A stretch of 10,700 bases of DNA from Oribacterium sp. UBA5894 (GCA_002431355.1 DJEQ01000026.1:1-10700); one strand, 5' to 3'; positions 1 to 8,729 are shown, numbered from the stretch's first letter. The notes: generated by a model not told the origin, from the letters alone. Made by a program: numbers and translations.

Positions 1-3
1 GAG

Positions 4-3000
4 ATGAAGATTTTACGGAAGATTCGACTGATTAACTGGCATCGCTTTACCAATGAAGCCATCGAGCTGTCAAATGCCTGCCTCCTTTCTGGTGAAAATG
101 GCGCAGGAAAATCGACGATTCTCGATGCCATCCAGCTGGTAATCACGGCGAGTAAGAACAACTTTAACAAGGCTGCCCATGATAAGGGAAAGCGTACGCT
201 CAATACCTACATCCGCTGTAAAACCGGACGGGAGGATAAGCCGTATGAGCGAACCGGCTCCATTTCTGCCCATGTTGCCCTCGAGTTTTTCGATGAAGCG
301 CGGAACCAGCGCTTCATCCTCGGCTGCGTCATGGATTCCGCCACGGAGGAGCGGGAGCCGAACATCGCCTGGTACCTCATCGAGAAGCATGAGCTGAAGG
401 ATGAGATGTTCTTCGATGGAAAGAAGGTCCGCAGCATGAGTGCCTTCCGCTCCTTTAACAAGTCCATCAAAACCTGGGCGACCACCCAGAAGATGGCGCA
501 GTCCATGGTGCTCGGACGCTTCGGCCGACTGGAGGATAAGTTCTTTACCCTGATTCCGAAGGCCCTCGCCTTTAAGCCGATCTCCGATATCAAGGACTTC
601 GTCTATACCTATGTGCTCGATGAGAAGGATGTCAACATTGACGCCCTCCGTGAGAATGTCCGAAGCTATCAGGATCTGTCGCGTACGCTCGAGGATGTCA
701 AAAAGCGCATGCACGAGCTCGAAGGCATCATTGCAAAGGATGAGCAGATCGAAAACTGTAACCGCATCGACCGCTATCAGGAATACTATCTGGCACGAGC
801 CGCCCAGGACCTGCTCTCAGAGCAGCTTCAGTCGCTGCAGCGGGAGCTTCAGCAGGAGCGACTGCAGCAGGAGCATCTGGAACAGTCGCAGCAGCGCCTC
901 GTCGAGGCCATCGAAAAGGAAGAGCAGCAGATCACCCACCTTTCGGTGGAGCTGGAATCCAACAGTGAATATCAGGCCTACCTTGCACTCGATCGAGAAC
1001 GCGTCGATCAGGAGCATGCCGTCACGAAGGATCAGGAAAAGGTGAAGGACTTAAGTGCCAAGGCGCGCGTGGCTGCGAAATGTATGGACACCCTGACGAA
1101 GGAGTCCGACATCATCGATTCCCAGGGCACGACGCTTTCGGACTACCAGCATTGTCTCCTTTCCCTGAAGGAGCAGACGGATCTCGTACAGGTGCAGACG
1201 CTCCTCGAAGAAACCATCGCCTGGAAAAAGGGAAAAGGACAGGAGCTGCAGAAGCAGTCGGCCGAGGCGCGCCTGAAAACGCAGCAGCTCGAGACGAGAC
1301 GGAAGGAGCTCAACGCAGAAATTCAGTCCCTGGAAAAGCGGCAGCTGATCTATCCACCCGAGGTGATTCGTCTTCGGACAGCCATCGCGCAGAGCCTGGC
1401 GAAGGCGGGTCATGCGGAAGAGGTGCACATTCTGTGCGAGCAGCTGGAAATTACGGATCCTTCCTGGCAGAATGCCGTGGAGGGCTATCTCAATACGCAG
1501 CGCCACTACCTCTACGTGTCGCCGGAGTGCTTCGATCTCGCGGCCAATGTCTATGACCGTTTACGTCATGACGGAAAGGCCTATGGTGTCGGCCTCATCA
1601 ACACCGGAAAGCTCGAGCAGTACGATGCCGCACCCGAGGGCTCCCTCGCAGAAAAGGTGAAAAGCAACGATGTCCATGCCCGCCGCTACATCAATATGAT
1701 CCTCGGCAAGGTGCATTGTGTTGCCCGCGTCGAAGAGCTGAAGCAGTACCCGGTATCCATCACGAAGACCTGCATGCGCTATCAGAATCATGTTGTCAGT
1801 GCCATTTCGCCGAAGATTTTCGCCACTCCGTACATCGGTGCGCACGCCTATGAAGTGCAGCTGGAGAAAAAGAAGGCGGAACGAAGTGCACTGGAGCAGG
1901 AGCTGAAGGAGATCGACGCCGTAGAGAAGCGACGGGAGCATGCTCTTCGCGCACTCGATTACCAGCCGGATCTCCTGGTGCAGTATTCGCTTCATGATCT
2001 TGAGACGCTGCGTGCCGATGAAGCTGCACTCCGGAAAATCAAGGAGGATCTGGCCGCGATCAGTGCGGATAAGACCCTCCTGGAAAAGCAGATTCGTTTA
2101 AATGAGCTGAAGGAAGAGAAAAAGCAGCTCGATGGGAAGCGGGACCAGCTGTCCCAGGACATCGGCAGCAGTCGAAACCACCAGACCGAGCTTCAGAAGC
2201 GCATGGATTTTCTCACGGGAGAACAGAAGCAGCAGGAAAGCGTCGTGGCACAGCTTCTGCTTCGCTTCGAGGCGGATGGCCCGGAAATCGAGCAGAATTA
2301 CCAGAAGGAGCTCAAGCAGCGCCCGTCAATCCAGGCGTTTCAGACCGGCTTTGAAAATGCCCGAAAGGCCAACCAGACGAAGAAGGAGCAGTTCATCCGG
2401 GAGATGGAAGCCCTCATGCACGACTATAAGGTCGCGCACGACTTCGGAGGTGCTGCCACCGAAGCCGGTTTCTCCGAATTTCAGGCTGAGTATACACGTC
2501 TTCGCGACTCCCGCCTCCTCGACTATGAGGAGAAGGTTGCGCGTGCCAGAGCCGCCGCAGAGGAGGAGTTCCGGGAGCAGTTCCTGTCGAAGCTGCAGGA
2601 GAATATCAAGCAGGCGCAGAATGAAATTCACTCCCTGAACAAGGCGCTGAAGGAGATTCACTTCGCCCATGAGCGCTATGAATTCCTCCATACGCCGAAG
2701 CTGTCCGAAAAGAAGTACTATGACATGATCATGGACGACTTTAACGTCATGGATGGAAATTCGATTTTTTCCGGTGTGTTCAATGATACCCACCGGGAGG
2801 TCATCGAGGAGCTGTTCGAAAAGCTCTCGCTGGATGATGAAAAGGGGCAGGAGACACTGGAACAGTATACGGATTACCGCTTCTATATGGATTACGATAT
2901 CCGTATTACAAACGATGACGGAAGCTTCATGTACTACTCGAAGGTCGCACGCGAAAAATCCGGCGGCGAGACGCAGACGCCGTTCTACATCACCGTAGCC

Positions 3001-3258
3001 GCAAGCTTCATGCAGCTCTATCGGAACAGCATCGGTGGCGATTCCGTCGGTCTCGTGCTGATGGACGAGGCCTTCAATAACATGGATGATGAGCGTATTC
3101 AGGGCGTTCTGTCCTTTATGCGAAGTGCCGATCTGCAGCTCCTGATTTCGGCGCCGCCGGAAAAGATCCAGTACATTGGACCTGCGATGGACAAGGTACT
3201 GCTCGTCCTGACGGATGGAAATCAGAGCTATGTCGAGGATTTTTCAAAGGAAATGTAA
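4..3258 (+). CDS. jetC: Wadjet system SMC-like ATPase JetC (MukB/MksF-like)
   Basis: This is the ATPase motor of a Wadjet (JetABCD) defence complex. In this family JetABC forms an SMC-type loop extruder that recognises small circular DNA such as plasmids, and JetD cleaves it. The 1084-residue protein has the SMC/RecN head layout. A Walker A motif, GENGAGKST, lies at residues 30-38. Glu/Gln/Lys-rich coiled-coil arms cover roughly 235-445 and 615-885, flanking a globular hinge-like block at about 450-615. The ABC signature SGGETQ is at 986-991, and Walker B ends in MDEAF, with D1021 and the presumed catalytic E1022, followed by a D-loop-like NNMDD. The N-terminus matches a natural start. The ATGA at bases 4-7 would let an upstream gene (expected jetB) stop at 5-7 with a 4-base overlap, but that gene is outside the window. 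All ATPase motifs look intact. Generic SMC/MukB is the alternative, but the adjacent jetD decides for Wadjet. Confidence 0.93.
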   Translation: MKILRKIRLINWHRFTNEAIELSNACLLSGENGAGKSTILDAIQLVITASKNNFNKAAHDKGKRTLNTYIRCKTGREDKPYERTGSISAHVALEFFDEARNQRFILGCVMDSATEEREPNIAWYLIEKHELKDEMFFDGKKVRSMSAFRSFNKSIKTWATTQKMAQSMVLGRFGRLEDKFFTLIPKALAFKPISDIKDFVYTYVLDEKDVNIDALRENVRSYQDLSRTLEDVKKRMHELEGIIAKDEQIENCNRIDRYQEYYLARAAQDLLSEQLQSLQRELQQERLQQEHLEQSQQRLVEAIEKEEQQITHLSVELESNSEYQAYLALDRERVDQEHAVTKDQEKVKDLSAKARVAAKCMDTLTKESDIIDSQGTTLSDYQHCLLSLKEQTDLVQVQTLLEETIAWKKGKGQELQKQSAEARLKTQQLETRRKELNAEIQSLEKRQLIYPPEVIRLRTAIAQSLAKAGHAEEVHILCEQLEITDPSWQNAVEGYLNTQRHYLYVSPECFDLAANVYDRLRHDGKAYGVGLINTGKLEQYDAAPEGSLAEKVKSNDVHARRYINMILGKVHCVARVEELKQYPVSITKTCMRYQNHVVSAISPKIFATPYIGAHAYEVQLEKKKAERSALEQELKEIDAVEKRREHALRALDYQPDLLVQYSLHDLETLRADEAALRKIKEDLAAISADKTLLEKQIRLNELKEEKKQLDGKRDQLSQDIGSSRNHQTELQKRMDFLTGEQKQQESVVAQLLLRFEADGPEIEQNYQKELKQRPSIQAFQTGFENARKANQTKKEQFIREMEALMHDYKVAHDFGGAATEAGFSEFQAEYTRLRDSRLLDYEEKVARARAAAEEEFREQFLSKLQENIKQAQNEIHSLNKALKEIHFAHERYEFLHTPKLSEKKYYDMIMDDFNVMDGNSIFSGVFNDTHREVIEELFEKLSLDDEKGQETLEQYTDYRFYMDYDIRITNDDGSFMYYSKVAREKSGGETQTPFYITVAASFMQLYRNSIGGDSVGLVLMDEAFNNMDDERIQGVLSFMRSADLQLLISAPPEKIQYIGPAMDKVLLVLTDGNQSYVEDFSKEM

Positions 3259-3259
3259 T

Positions 3260-3285
3260 CGGACTGCCCTCTGAGAGGCAGTCCG
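3260..3285 (+). promoter_or_regulatory. Strong hairpin between jetC and jetD
   Basis: A perfect 9-bp stem pairs CGGACTGCC at 3260-3268 with GGCAGTCCG at 3277-3285 around an 8-base loop. It begins one base after the jetC stop codon and ends about 10 bases before the jetD Shine-Dalgarno. No T-tract follows, so it is not a standard intrinsic terminator. It is more likely an mRNA-stability element, a processing site or a partial attenuator that sets the JetC:JetD ratio. The structure is seen directly; the role is inferred. Confidence 0.7.
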
Positions 3286-3307
3286 GACACAGCATAGGGA
3301 AGGCTAC

Positions 3308-4546
3308 ATGAAACGATATGATGAGCGTATGCTCCACCTGCTTCTGGACCGTTATGAGCGAAGCCTGCTTTCGGATGGGCGGAATCAGCGAACGATCCAT
3401 ATCACAGAGCGCATCACAAAAACGAATTTTCCAGAGTATTTCGACGAATCCTCCCTGGAATATGAAGAACTGCATCGACAGCTTCATGATCTGGAGACAC
3501 AGGGACTCGTAGAGCTCGAATGGGCCGGAAAGAAGGCAGGCCATATCCTTCGCGCATGCAGATTGAATACGGAGCGCATCCAGGACTGCTATCGCTGCCT
3601 TCACCGTACGCCGAAGGAGGACAAGTGGAGTCGCATTCAGGCGCTGCTTCTGGATGCCCGTACCGCACTGCCGGTCTTTACCAACTGGGCCATCCAGCGG
3701 ATCGGAGAGGGAAAAAGTGTGCGCCAGTACATGGATCCCGATCAGCCAGAGCTTCTGGATCGCGTCCTGACGCTTGCCGCAGCGATTCTGCAAAACCAGA
3801 AGGACATCTACCTTCGTGCCTTTTCTATTCAGGTCTTTCATGATTCTAAAATCGCCGAAAAGGAATTAGGCCTTGCACTTTCGATCCTGAAGCACATCGA
3901 GTGTCCAGAACGGCTTGCCCAGCTCGAGAATGATGAAATTCTTGAGGAATATAACATCTATAAAAATCCGGCCATTCTCTTTTTGAAGGGCTGTGGTATC
4001 CTGAAGGGAGCACTCCCGCAGGGCATCGGCGTATTTCAGGATGATCTTCCACGCTTCATGAACGATCTGGCTTCGCCGAAGGCGCAAAAGGAACAGCCGT
4101 CTCCGGATGTGATTCTGACCATAGAAAATCTGACCAGCTTTCATCAGTGGAAGCCGGAGCAGAAGGCCCTCGGAGAGCAGGAGCTCGTCATCTATCTGGC
4201 GGGCTACGCAAATCATGCGAAGCGTACCTTTTTAAAGGCACTGCATGCGCGATTTCCAGCGGCCCGGTTTTATCATTTCGGCGACATCGACTGTGGCGGC
4301 TTTCGCATCTGGAAGAACCTCTGCGAAGAGACCGGCATCCCCATCACTCCGTATCAGATGGATCTCGCGACCTTTCATCGATACCTGGATCTGGGACGAG
4401 CACTGACGGAGGGCGATCGACGTACCTTACGTCAGATGCTGGAAGAACCGTTTTTTAAAGCGCAATGGTCCCTGCTTCAGGAAATGCTGGAAACCGGCCG
4501 AAAGCTCGAGCAGGAATGCATCACCTGCATCGATGCCCCGGCCTGA
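3308..4546 (+). CDS. jetD: Wadjet system nuclease subunit JetD (TOPRIM-like, DUF2220)
   Basis: JetD is the DNA-cleaving subunit of Wadjet. It is related to the topoisomerase VI/Spo11 A subunit and cuts plasmid DNA once JetABC has extruded it. The 412-residue protein has an alpha-helical N-terminal half, probably including DNA- and complex-binding regions (about 1-230). The C-terminal half contains the TOPRIM-type metal site: the acidic residue E273 in TIENLTSF (271-278) and the DxD pair D326/D328 in GDIDCGG (325-331). The length is normal for the family and no catalytic acidic residue is missing. The start is supported by the purine-rich Shine-Dalgarno AGGGAAGG at 3296-3303, just before the ATG. 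It lies 49 bases behind jetC on the same strand and should be co-transcribed. It is the last gene of the operon, as is usual for jetABCD. I did not assign the Wadjet subtype. Confidence 0.92.
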   Translation: MKRYDERMLHLLLDRYERSLLSDGRNQRTIHITERITKTNFPEYFDESSLEYEELHRQLHDLETQGLVELEWAGKKAGHILRACRLNTERIQDCYRCLHRTPKEDKWSRIQALLLDARTALPVFTNWAIQRIGEGKSVRQYMDPDQPELLDRVLTLAAAILQNQKDIYLRAFSIQVFHDSKIAEKELGLALSILKHIECPERLAQLENDEILEEYNIYKNPAILFLKGCGILKGALPQGIGVFQDDLPRFMNDLASPKAQKEQPSPDVILTIENLTSFHQWKPEQKALGEQELVIYLAGYANHAKRTFLKALHARFPAARFYHFGDIDCGGFRIWKNLCEETGIPITPYQMDLATFHRYLDLGRALTEGDRRTLRQMLEEPFFKAQWSLLQEMLETGRKLEQECITCIDAPA

Positions 4547-4664
4547 GGATGCGCCTTGGGGATTTGTATCCCGCGCACAGAGGGCGCAGACAGCGTTTGG
4601 AAGAAGGCGTCGCTCCGAAGACGGCTCTGCAACCATGAATCTACATATTTCGAGGTAAATACAA
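4547..4664 (+). other. Structured 118-base spacer between jetD and the deacylase gene
   Basis: Nested pairings are visible. TGCGCC (4550-4555) can pair with GGCGCA (4583-4588), enclosing a tight hairpin of GGGAT (4559-4563), loop TTGT and ATCCC (4568-4572). Downstream, CGTC (4608-4611) can pair with GACG (4620-4623). No run of T follows any of these, so I do not call an intrinsic terminator. I also find no convincing sigma-A promoter, so the deacylase may be read through from the jet operon. A GAGG (4652-4655) upstream of the ATG at 4665 is a plausible ribosome binding site. Confidence 0.4.
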
Positions 4665-5129
4665 ATGTCACTGGAAAAAGCAAAGAAATATCTGGAGGAT
4701 AAGGGCTATGCGGATCGCATCATTTTACTTCATGCGTCAAGCGCGACCGTAGAGCTCGCGGCGGAGGCTCTCGGTGTCGAGCCAGCCAGCATTGCGAAAA
4801 CCCTGTCCTTTTACCTGGGAGAGCAGCCGATTCTCATCGTCACGGAAGGAACGGCCCGCATCGATAACCATAAGTATAAGAATACCTTTCATGTAAAGGC
4901 AAAAATGATTCCATTCGATGAAGTGGAAGCAGCCGTCGGACATGCGCCAGGTGGCGTCTGTCCGTTTGGGGTCAATGCAGGCGTCCGTATTTACCTCGAC
5001 GAATCCCTGAAGAAATTTGATACCGTCTACCCGGCAGCCGGCGCCGATCACAGTGCCATCAAGCTTACCGTAGCAGAGCTTGAAGCACTGGCCGGTGCCG
5101 AAGGCTGGGTGGATGTATGTAAAGAGTAA
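4665..5129 (+). CDS. YbaK/EbsC-family aminoacyl-tRNA deacylase
   Basis: This is a 154-residue, single-domain cytosolic protein of the YbaK/ProX/EbsC superfamily. These enzymes hydrolyse mischarged aminoacyl-tRNA in trans (E. coli YbaK acts on Cys-tRNA(Pro)) and protect translation fidelity. Seen in the sequence are the family lysine K45 in SIAKTLSF (42-49), the GGVCPFGV block (96-103) that shapes the substrate pocket, and a late GADHSAIKL stretch that fits the family's terminal glycine/histidine motif. The length matches stand-alone YbaK proteins. The start at 4665 has a GAGG ribosome binding site nine bases upstream. The exact tRNA substrate cannot be told from sequence. It sits 118 bases after jetD on the same strand, with no functional link to Wadjet that I can see, and it ends five bases from the convergent hydrogenase gene. 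Confidence 0.88.
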   Translation: MSLEKAKKYLEDKGYADRIILLHASSATVELAAEALGVEPASIAKTLSFYLGEQPILIVTEGTARIDNHKYKNTFHVKAKMIPFDEVEAAVGHAPGGVCPFGVNAGVRIYLDESLKKFDTVYPAAGADHSAIKLTVAELEALAGAEGWVDVCKE

Positions 5130-5146
5130 AAAGCTTATTTTTCACC
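5119..5146. other. Convergent gene junction with weak AT-rich inverted repeat
   Basis: The deacylase stop (TAA, 5127-5129) and the hydrogenase stop (TAA on the minus strand, 5137-5135) are five bases apart. An imperfect AT-rich inverted repeat (A-run, AGCTT, T-run) spans about 5126-5144. It could act as a weak bidirectional terminator, but the stem is short and GC-poor. Transcripts from the two sides may well overlap. Confidence 0.3.
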
Positions 5147-6871
5147 CGGCATTTTCCAGCCGTGATGATCCGTGTGCAACAGCTGCTCCGCGCGTTCGCT
5201 GAGTGGCTTTCCAAGATACTCCTCATAGCAGCGGAGCACGTCCGGATTCTCATGACTGAAGCGAAGCGTACCGCCTGCGTCCTGCGCATACAGGGTCTTC
5301 GCACGAGTCGCCGCCATCTCAACGCTGTCATGGATCGGCTGACCACCGCCACCGACGCAGCCACCCGGGCAGGCCATCACTTCGACGAAATCATAATGCA
5401 CCGTTTTCTTCCGAAGCGCATTCAGAAGCTTGGCCGCATTTCCGAGTCCATGAACGACAGCCACCCGCACAGTCACACCGGCGATGTCGAAGCTCGCCTC
5501 CTTCCAGCCCTTCTCTCCACGGACATCATGAAAGGCATCCGGATCCGGGTTCTTCCCCGTTACACTGTGATACGCGGTGCGAAGCGCCGCCTCCATAACG
5601 CCACCGGTCGAACCGAAGATATTCGCGGCACCTGAGCCCATCGAGAACGGATTGTCGAGCTCGATCTCATCGATTTCATCTGGAGCAATGTTTTCCATCC
5701 GAAGAAGACGATCCAGCTCGCGCGTGGTGAGGACCACATCCACATCCGGAGCTCCCGCCGCATTCCGCATGGTTTCATAGCCACATTCCGCCTTCTTTGC
5801 AAGGCAAGGCATAATGGAAACACAGTAAATACGGGATGGATCTACGCCGATCCTTTCCGCAAAATAGCTCTTAATAATCGCGCCAAACATCTGCTGTGGC
5901 GATTTCGAGGTCGAGAGCTGATCCACAAAATCCGGATAATGCGCCTTGCAGAAACGAATCCATCCAGGGCAGCAGCTTGTAAACATCGGGAAGTGGTTTT
6001 CCTCCTTATGGCTCAGCTTCTCGAGAAATTCGCTTGCTTCCTCCATGATCGTGAGATCCGCCGACCAGTCCGTATCAAAAACATAATCGAAGCCGATGAT
6101 CTTCAGCGCTGCTGCCAGCCGCTTCATCGTTGCCTTCTCCGGCAATAGACCGAAGCCCTCGCCCCAGGCTGTGCGAATGGCCGGTGCAATCTGCGCCACA
6201 ACGATCTTTTCCGGGTTTTCAATCGCATCCAGCACGTCATGTGTATCGTCCCGCTCGCGCAGCGCTCCGGTCGGGCAGTGCGTGATGCACTGTCCACAAA
6301 GCGCGCACTGGCTCGTTTCAAGCGCATAGGTATCCTTCACGTCGACCGTACTCTGGGCGCCGGTATTGATCACATCCCAGATATGGCTGTCCTGCACCTT
6401 ATCGCAGATCTGCACGCAGCGCATGCACTTGATGCACTTGTCATAATTCCGGATGAGCGGGAAGAGAAGAGAGCTGTGGTGCTTCTTCGGAAGCTGCTTC
6501 TCAAACGGCACACTCAGGATGTTTAAATCATTGGCCACCTTCTGAAGCGTGCAGTTTCCTGAACGCACACAGATGGCACAGTTCGTATCGTGCTGACTCA
6601 GGATGAGCTCTACATTGGCCCGACGCGCCAGGCGTGCCTTTCTGGAATTCGTAAAAATGACCATCCCCTCCGACACGGTGTTGTTGCAGGCCGTCATCAG
6701 ACGTTCATACCCCTCGACCTCCACGACACAGACACGGCACGCGGCAATTTCATTGAGATCCTTTAAAAAGCAGAGCGTCGGAATATGGATACCGGCCGCA
6801 GCGGCTGCCTCTAAAATGGTGGTTCGTTCTGGAACCTGAATCGTTCTGCCATCAATTGTACATTTTACCAT
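5135..6871 (-). CDS. hydA: [FeFe] hydrogenase catalytic subunit (CpI-like, multi-cluster)
   Basis: This enzyme interconverts H2 with protons and electrons at an H-cluster. At 578 residues it is close to CpI of Clostridium pasteurianum (574) and has the same domain order. An N-terminal 2Fe-2S domain has C34, C45, C48 and C62. A His-Cys 4Fe-4S site has H94, C98, C101 and C107. Two ferredoxin-type 4Fe-4S motifs follow (C146/149/152/156 and C189/192/195/199). The H-domain has L1 TSCCPGW (298-304), L2 MPCLAKKAE (354-362) and L3 MACPGGCVGGGGQP (499-512). Expected H-cluster ligands are C301, C356, C501 and C505, with C300 as the proton-relay cysteine. A small-subunit-type tail ends the protein. All key residues are present. 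Its ATG overlaps the upstream gene's stop by 7 bases, with AGGGAGG upstream, so the pair is probably translationally coupled. The partner suggests NAD(P)(H)-linked function, like glutamate-synthase-linked (A2-type) hydrogenases. The H-cluster maturases HydEFG are not in the window. Confidence 0.95.
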   Translation of the reverse strand: MVKCTIDGRTIQVPERTTILEAAAAAGIHIPTLCFLKDLNEIAACRVCVVEVEGYERLMTACNNTVSEGMVIFTNSRKARLARRANVELILSQHDTNCAICVRSGNCTLQKVANDLNILSVPFEKQLPKKHHSSLLFPLIRNYDKCIKCMRCVQICDKVQDSHIWDVINTGAQSTVDVKDTYALETSQCALCGQCITHCPTGALRERDDTHDVLDAIENPEKIVVAQIAPAIRTAWGEGFGLLPEKATMKRLAAALKIIGFDYVFDTDWSADLTIMEEASEFLEKLSHKEENHFPMFTSCCPGWIRFCKAHYPDFVDQLSTSKSPQQMFGAIIKSYFAERIGVDPSRIYCVSIMPCLAKKAECGYETMRNAAGAPDVDVVLTTRELDRLLRMENIAPDEIDEIELDNPFSMGSGAANIFGSTGGVMEAALRTAYHSVTGKNPDPDAFHDVRGEKGWKEASFDIAGVTVRVAVVHGLGNAAKLLNALRKKTVHYDFVEVMACPGGCVGGGGQPIHDSVEMAATRAKTLYAQDAGGTLRFSHENPDVLRCYEEYLGKPLSERAEQLLHTDHHGWKMPGEK

Positions 6872-8697
6872 TTCGAATCTCTGCCTCCCTTCAAGATGCC
6901 ATAACCGAAGTGATCACAGTGAAGACAGCGCGAGGATTCCTGCAGCGCTTCCTCCTCTGTCATCGGGCATTCCATCAGCTTAAAATCATGCTTTCGTTCC
7001 TCCGCCGGGCGCTCCACCATGTTGACACGTCCAAGCGGCTTATGATCATCAAAACGGATCGGTGGCAGTACCACGTCTGTCGTAATCTCATGGTTGAAGC
7101 CCAGGAATTCGTCAATGTTGGCGGCCGCCACCTTTCCAGCAGCAATCGCACGGATCACGGTTGCCGGACCGGTCACGCAGTCACCACCCGCGAAGATGCC
7201 TTCATTGCCCGCAATATCCGAAGTATCAAAGGCAGAAATACGTCCCTGCTGTACCGGAAGACCAAATTCACCGAACTTCCCGGACTCGATGCCCTGGCCA
7301 ATGGCCACAAGTACCCGATCGGCCGGAAGCAGTACCTCGTCCTTCGTACTGTTCTTCGGGGATGGACGACCTCCCTTCACGGCACCTGGAATCTGCGGTT
7401 TCACGATGAGACCCGTGCAATGATTTGCTGCATCCTTTTCGATGCGAATCGGCGCATTCAGCTCAACGATTTCAACGCCATCCGCGATGGCACCTTCCAC
7501 CTCCTCCGCGAGCGCCGTCATATCCTGCTTCCGGCGACGGTAGGCCACCTTGACCGATGCCGCATGACAGCGAATCGCGGAACGCGCCACATCCATGGCA
7601 ACATTGCCTCCGCCCACGACCACGATGTTCATGCCGCTGAAATCCGGATACTGATCGTCACCGATGGCACGGAGCATTTCGACAGCGGAGATGACCCCCT
7701 CGGCATCCTCCCCGTCGATCCCGATCTTCCGATCCGTATGTGCACCGATCGCCACATACATCGCATCATACTGACTCCGAAGCTCTGAAACCGAAATGTC
7801 CTTTCCAATCGAAACACCGGTTCTGGTTTCAAAGCCGGCCAGCTTCAGGCCCTCGATTTCACGATCCAGTATTTCACGAGGGAAGCGGTAAGCCGGAATG
7901 CCATAGCGAAGCATGCCGCCAAGCTGTTTCCTCTGCTCATACACCGTGACCTCATGCCCCATGATGCTGAGATAGTAGGCACAGCTTAAGCCACTTGGAC
8001 CACCGCCGATCACCGCCACGCGCTTCCCGGTGGCAGCCATCCGCTTCGGCGCTGGAATCGTCGACTCATGCTCGACCGCAAAGCGCTTAAGGCCGCGGAT
8101 ATTGATGGGATCATCGACGAGGGTACGGCGGCAGCGCACCTCACATGGATGCTCGCAGATGAGCCCACAGGTCGCCGGCATCGGATTATCCTTCCGAATG
8201 AGCTGTACTGCATCCTCATAGCGCTTCTCATGGATGAGGGCAATGTAGCCGGGAATATCGACATGTGCCGGGCACTGCCATACACATGGCACCGGCTGGC
8301 TGTGCATGCTTTTACAGCGGCCATGCTGAATGTGCTCGACATAATCATCGCGGAAGCCGCGAAGCCCCTCCAGCACCATGCGTGCAGCCTCGGAGCCGAT
8401 CGCACAGTCGGCAGATAAATAGATGCTCTCTGCCGTGTCCTCCAGCACCTTCAGTGTGAAGAGATCTGCCGTACCATCCAGCACCTTCCCGATCAGTGCC
8501 TCCAGCTGCCCGAGTCCGACACGACACGGTGTACACTTTCCGCAGGACTGTGCGTGGCAGAGATGCAAAAATGAAGCCGCAAGATCGACCGGGCAGAGCC
8601 CAGGCTGCGCTGCCTGCACACGTCGCTCGAGATCCTTGTAGAGAGACTCCACCGTTTTTTCGGCTTCATTTTTCGTAAAAATCGTCAATCTACTCAT
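6865..8697 (-). CDS. NuoF-type iron-sulfur domain fused to GltD-like NAD(P)H flavoprotein; hydrogenase partner
   Basis: This 610-residue fusion protein probably passes electrons between NAD(P)(H) and the adjacent hydrogenase. Residues about 1-125 resemble the 4Fe-4S C-terminal domain of NuoF/HydB, with C52, C55, C58 and C98; NuoF's FMN/NADH-binding core is absent. Residues about 130-215 are the cysteine-rich N-terminal domain of GltD-like proteins (C138, C142, C177, C181, C185, C189). An FAD Rossmann motif, VIGGGPSG, is at 229-236. A second nucleotide motif, VVGGGNVAMD, is at 360-369, next to the basic YRRRK (386-390) expected to favour the NADP phosphate. The FAD-closing AGGDCVTG is at 503-510, and a terminal CLHC is at 591-594. 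The start at 8697 has AAAGGA (8706-8711) eight bases upstream. It is the first gene of the operon and overlaps hydA by 7 bases. Glutamate synthase small subunit is the nearest relative, but no large subunit is adjacent. Confidence 0.88.
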   Translation of the reverse strand: MSRLTIFTKNEAEKTVESLYKDLERRVQAAQPGLCPVDLAASFLHLCHAQSCGKCTPCRVGLGQLEALIGKVLDGTADLFTLKVLEDTAESIYLSADCAIGSEAARMVLEGLRGFRDDYVEHIQHGRCKSMHSQPVPCVWQCPAHVDIPGYIALIHEKRYEDAVQLIRKDNPMPATCGLICEHPCEVRCRRTLVDDPINIRGLKRFAVEHESTIPAPKRMAATGKRVAVIGGGPSGLSCAYYLSIMGHEVTVYEQRKQLGGMLRYGIPAYRFPREILDREIEGLKLAGFETRTGVSIGKDISVSELRSQYDAMYVAIGAHTDRKIGIDGEDAEGVISAVEMLRAIGDDQYPDFSGMNIVVVGGGNVAMDVARSAIRCHAASVKVAYRRRKQDMTALAEEVEGAIADGVEIVELNAPIRIEKDAANHCTGLIVKPQIPGAVKGGRPSPKNSTKDEVLLPADRVLVAIGQGIESGKFGEFGLPVQQGRISAFDTSDIAGNEGIFAGGDCVTGPATVIRAIAAGKVAAANIDEFLGFNHEITTDVVLPPIRFDDHKPLGRVNMVERPAEERKHDFKLMECPMTEEEALQESSRCLHCDHFGYGILKGGRDSKW

Positions 8698-8729
8698 GTT
8701 TTACGTCCTTTCAAAAATTCATACTCCAT

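Noticed and set aside
70..714. A 214-codon minus-strand frame within jetC
   Set aside because: It is a reverse-strand shadow of a conserved ATPase head. Its low-complexity composition shows no family features.
3116..3841. A 241-codon minus-strand frame across the jetC-jetD junction
   Set aside because: It crosses two conserved genes in antisense and has no Shine-Dalgarno or domain support.
6856..7788. A 310-codon open frame on the + strand inside the fusion flavoprotein gene
   Set aside because: It is antisense to a well-supported gene, has no recognisable domain and has no convincing ribosome binding site. GC-rich coding sequence often leaves such shadow frames.
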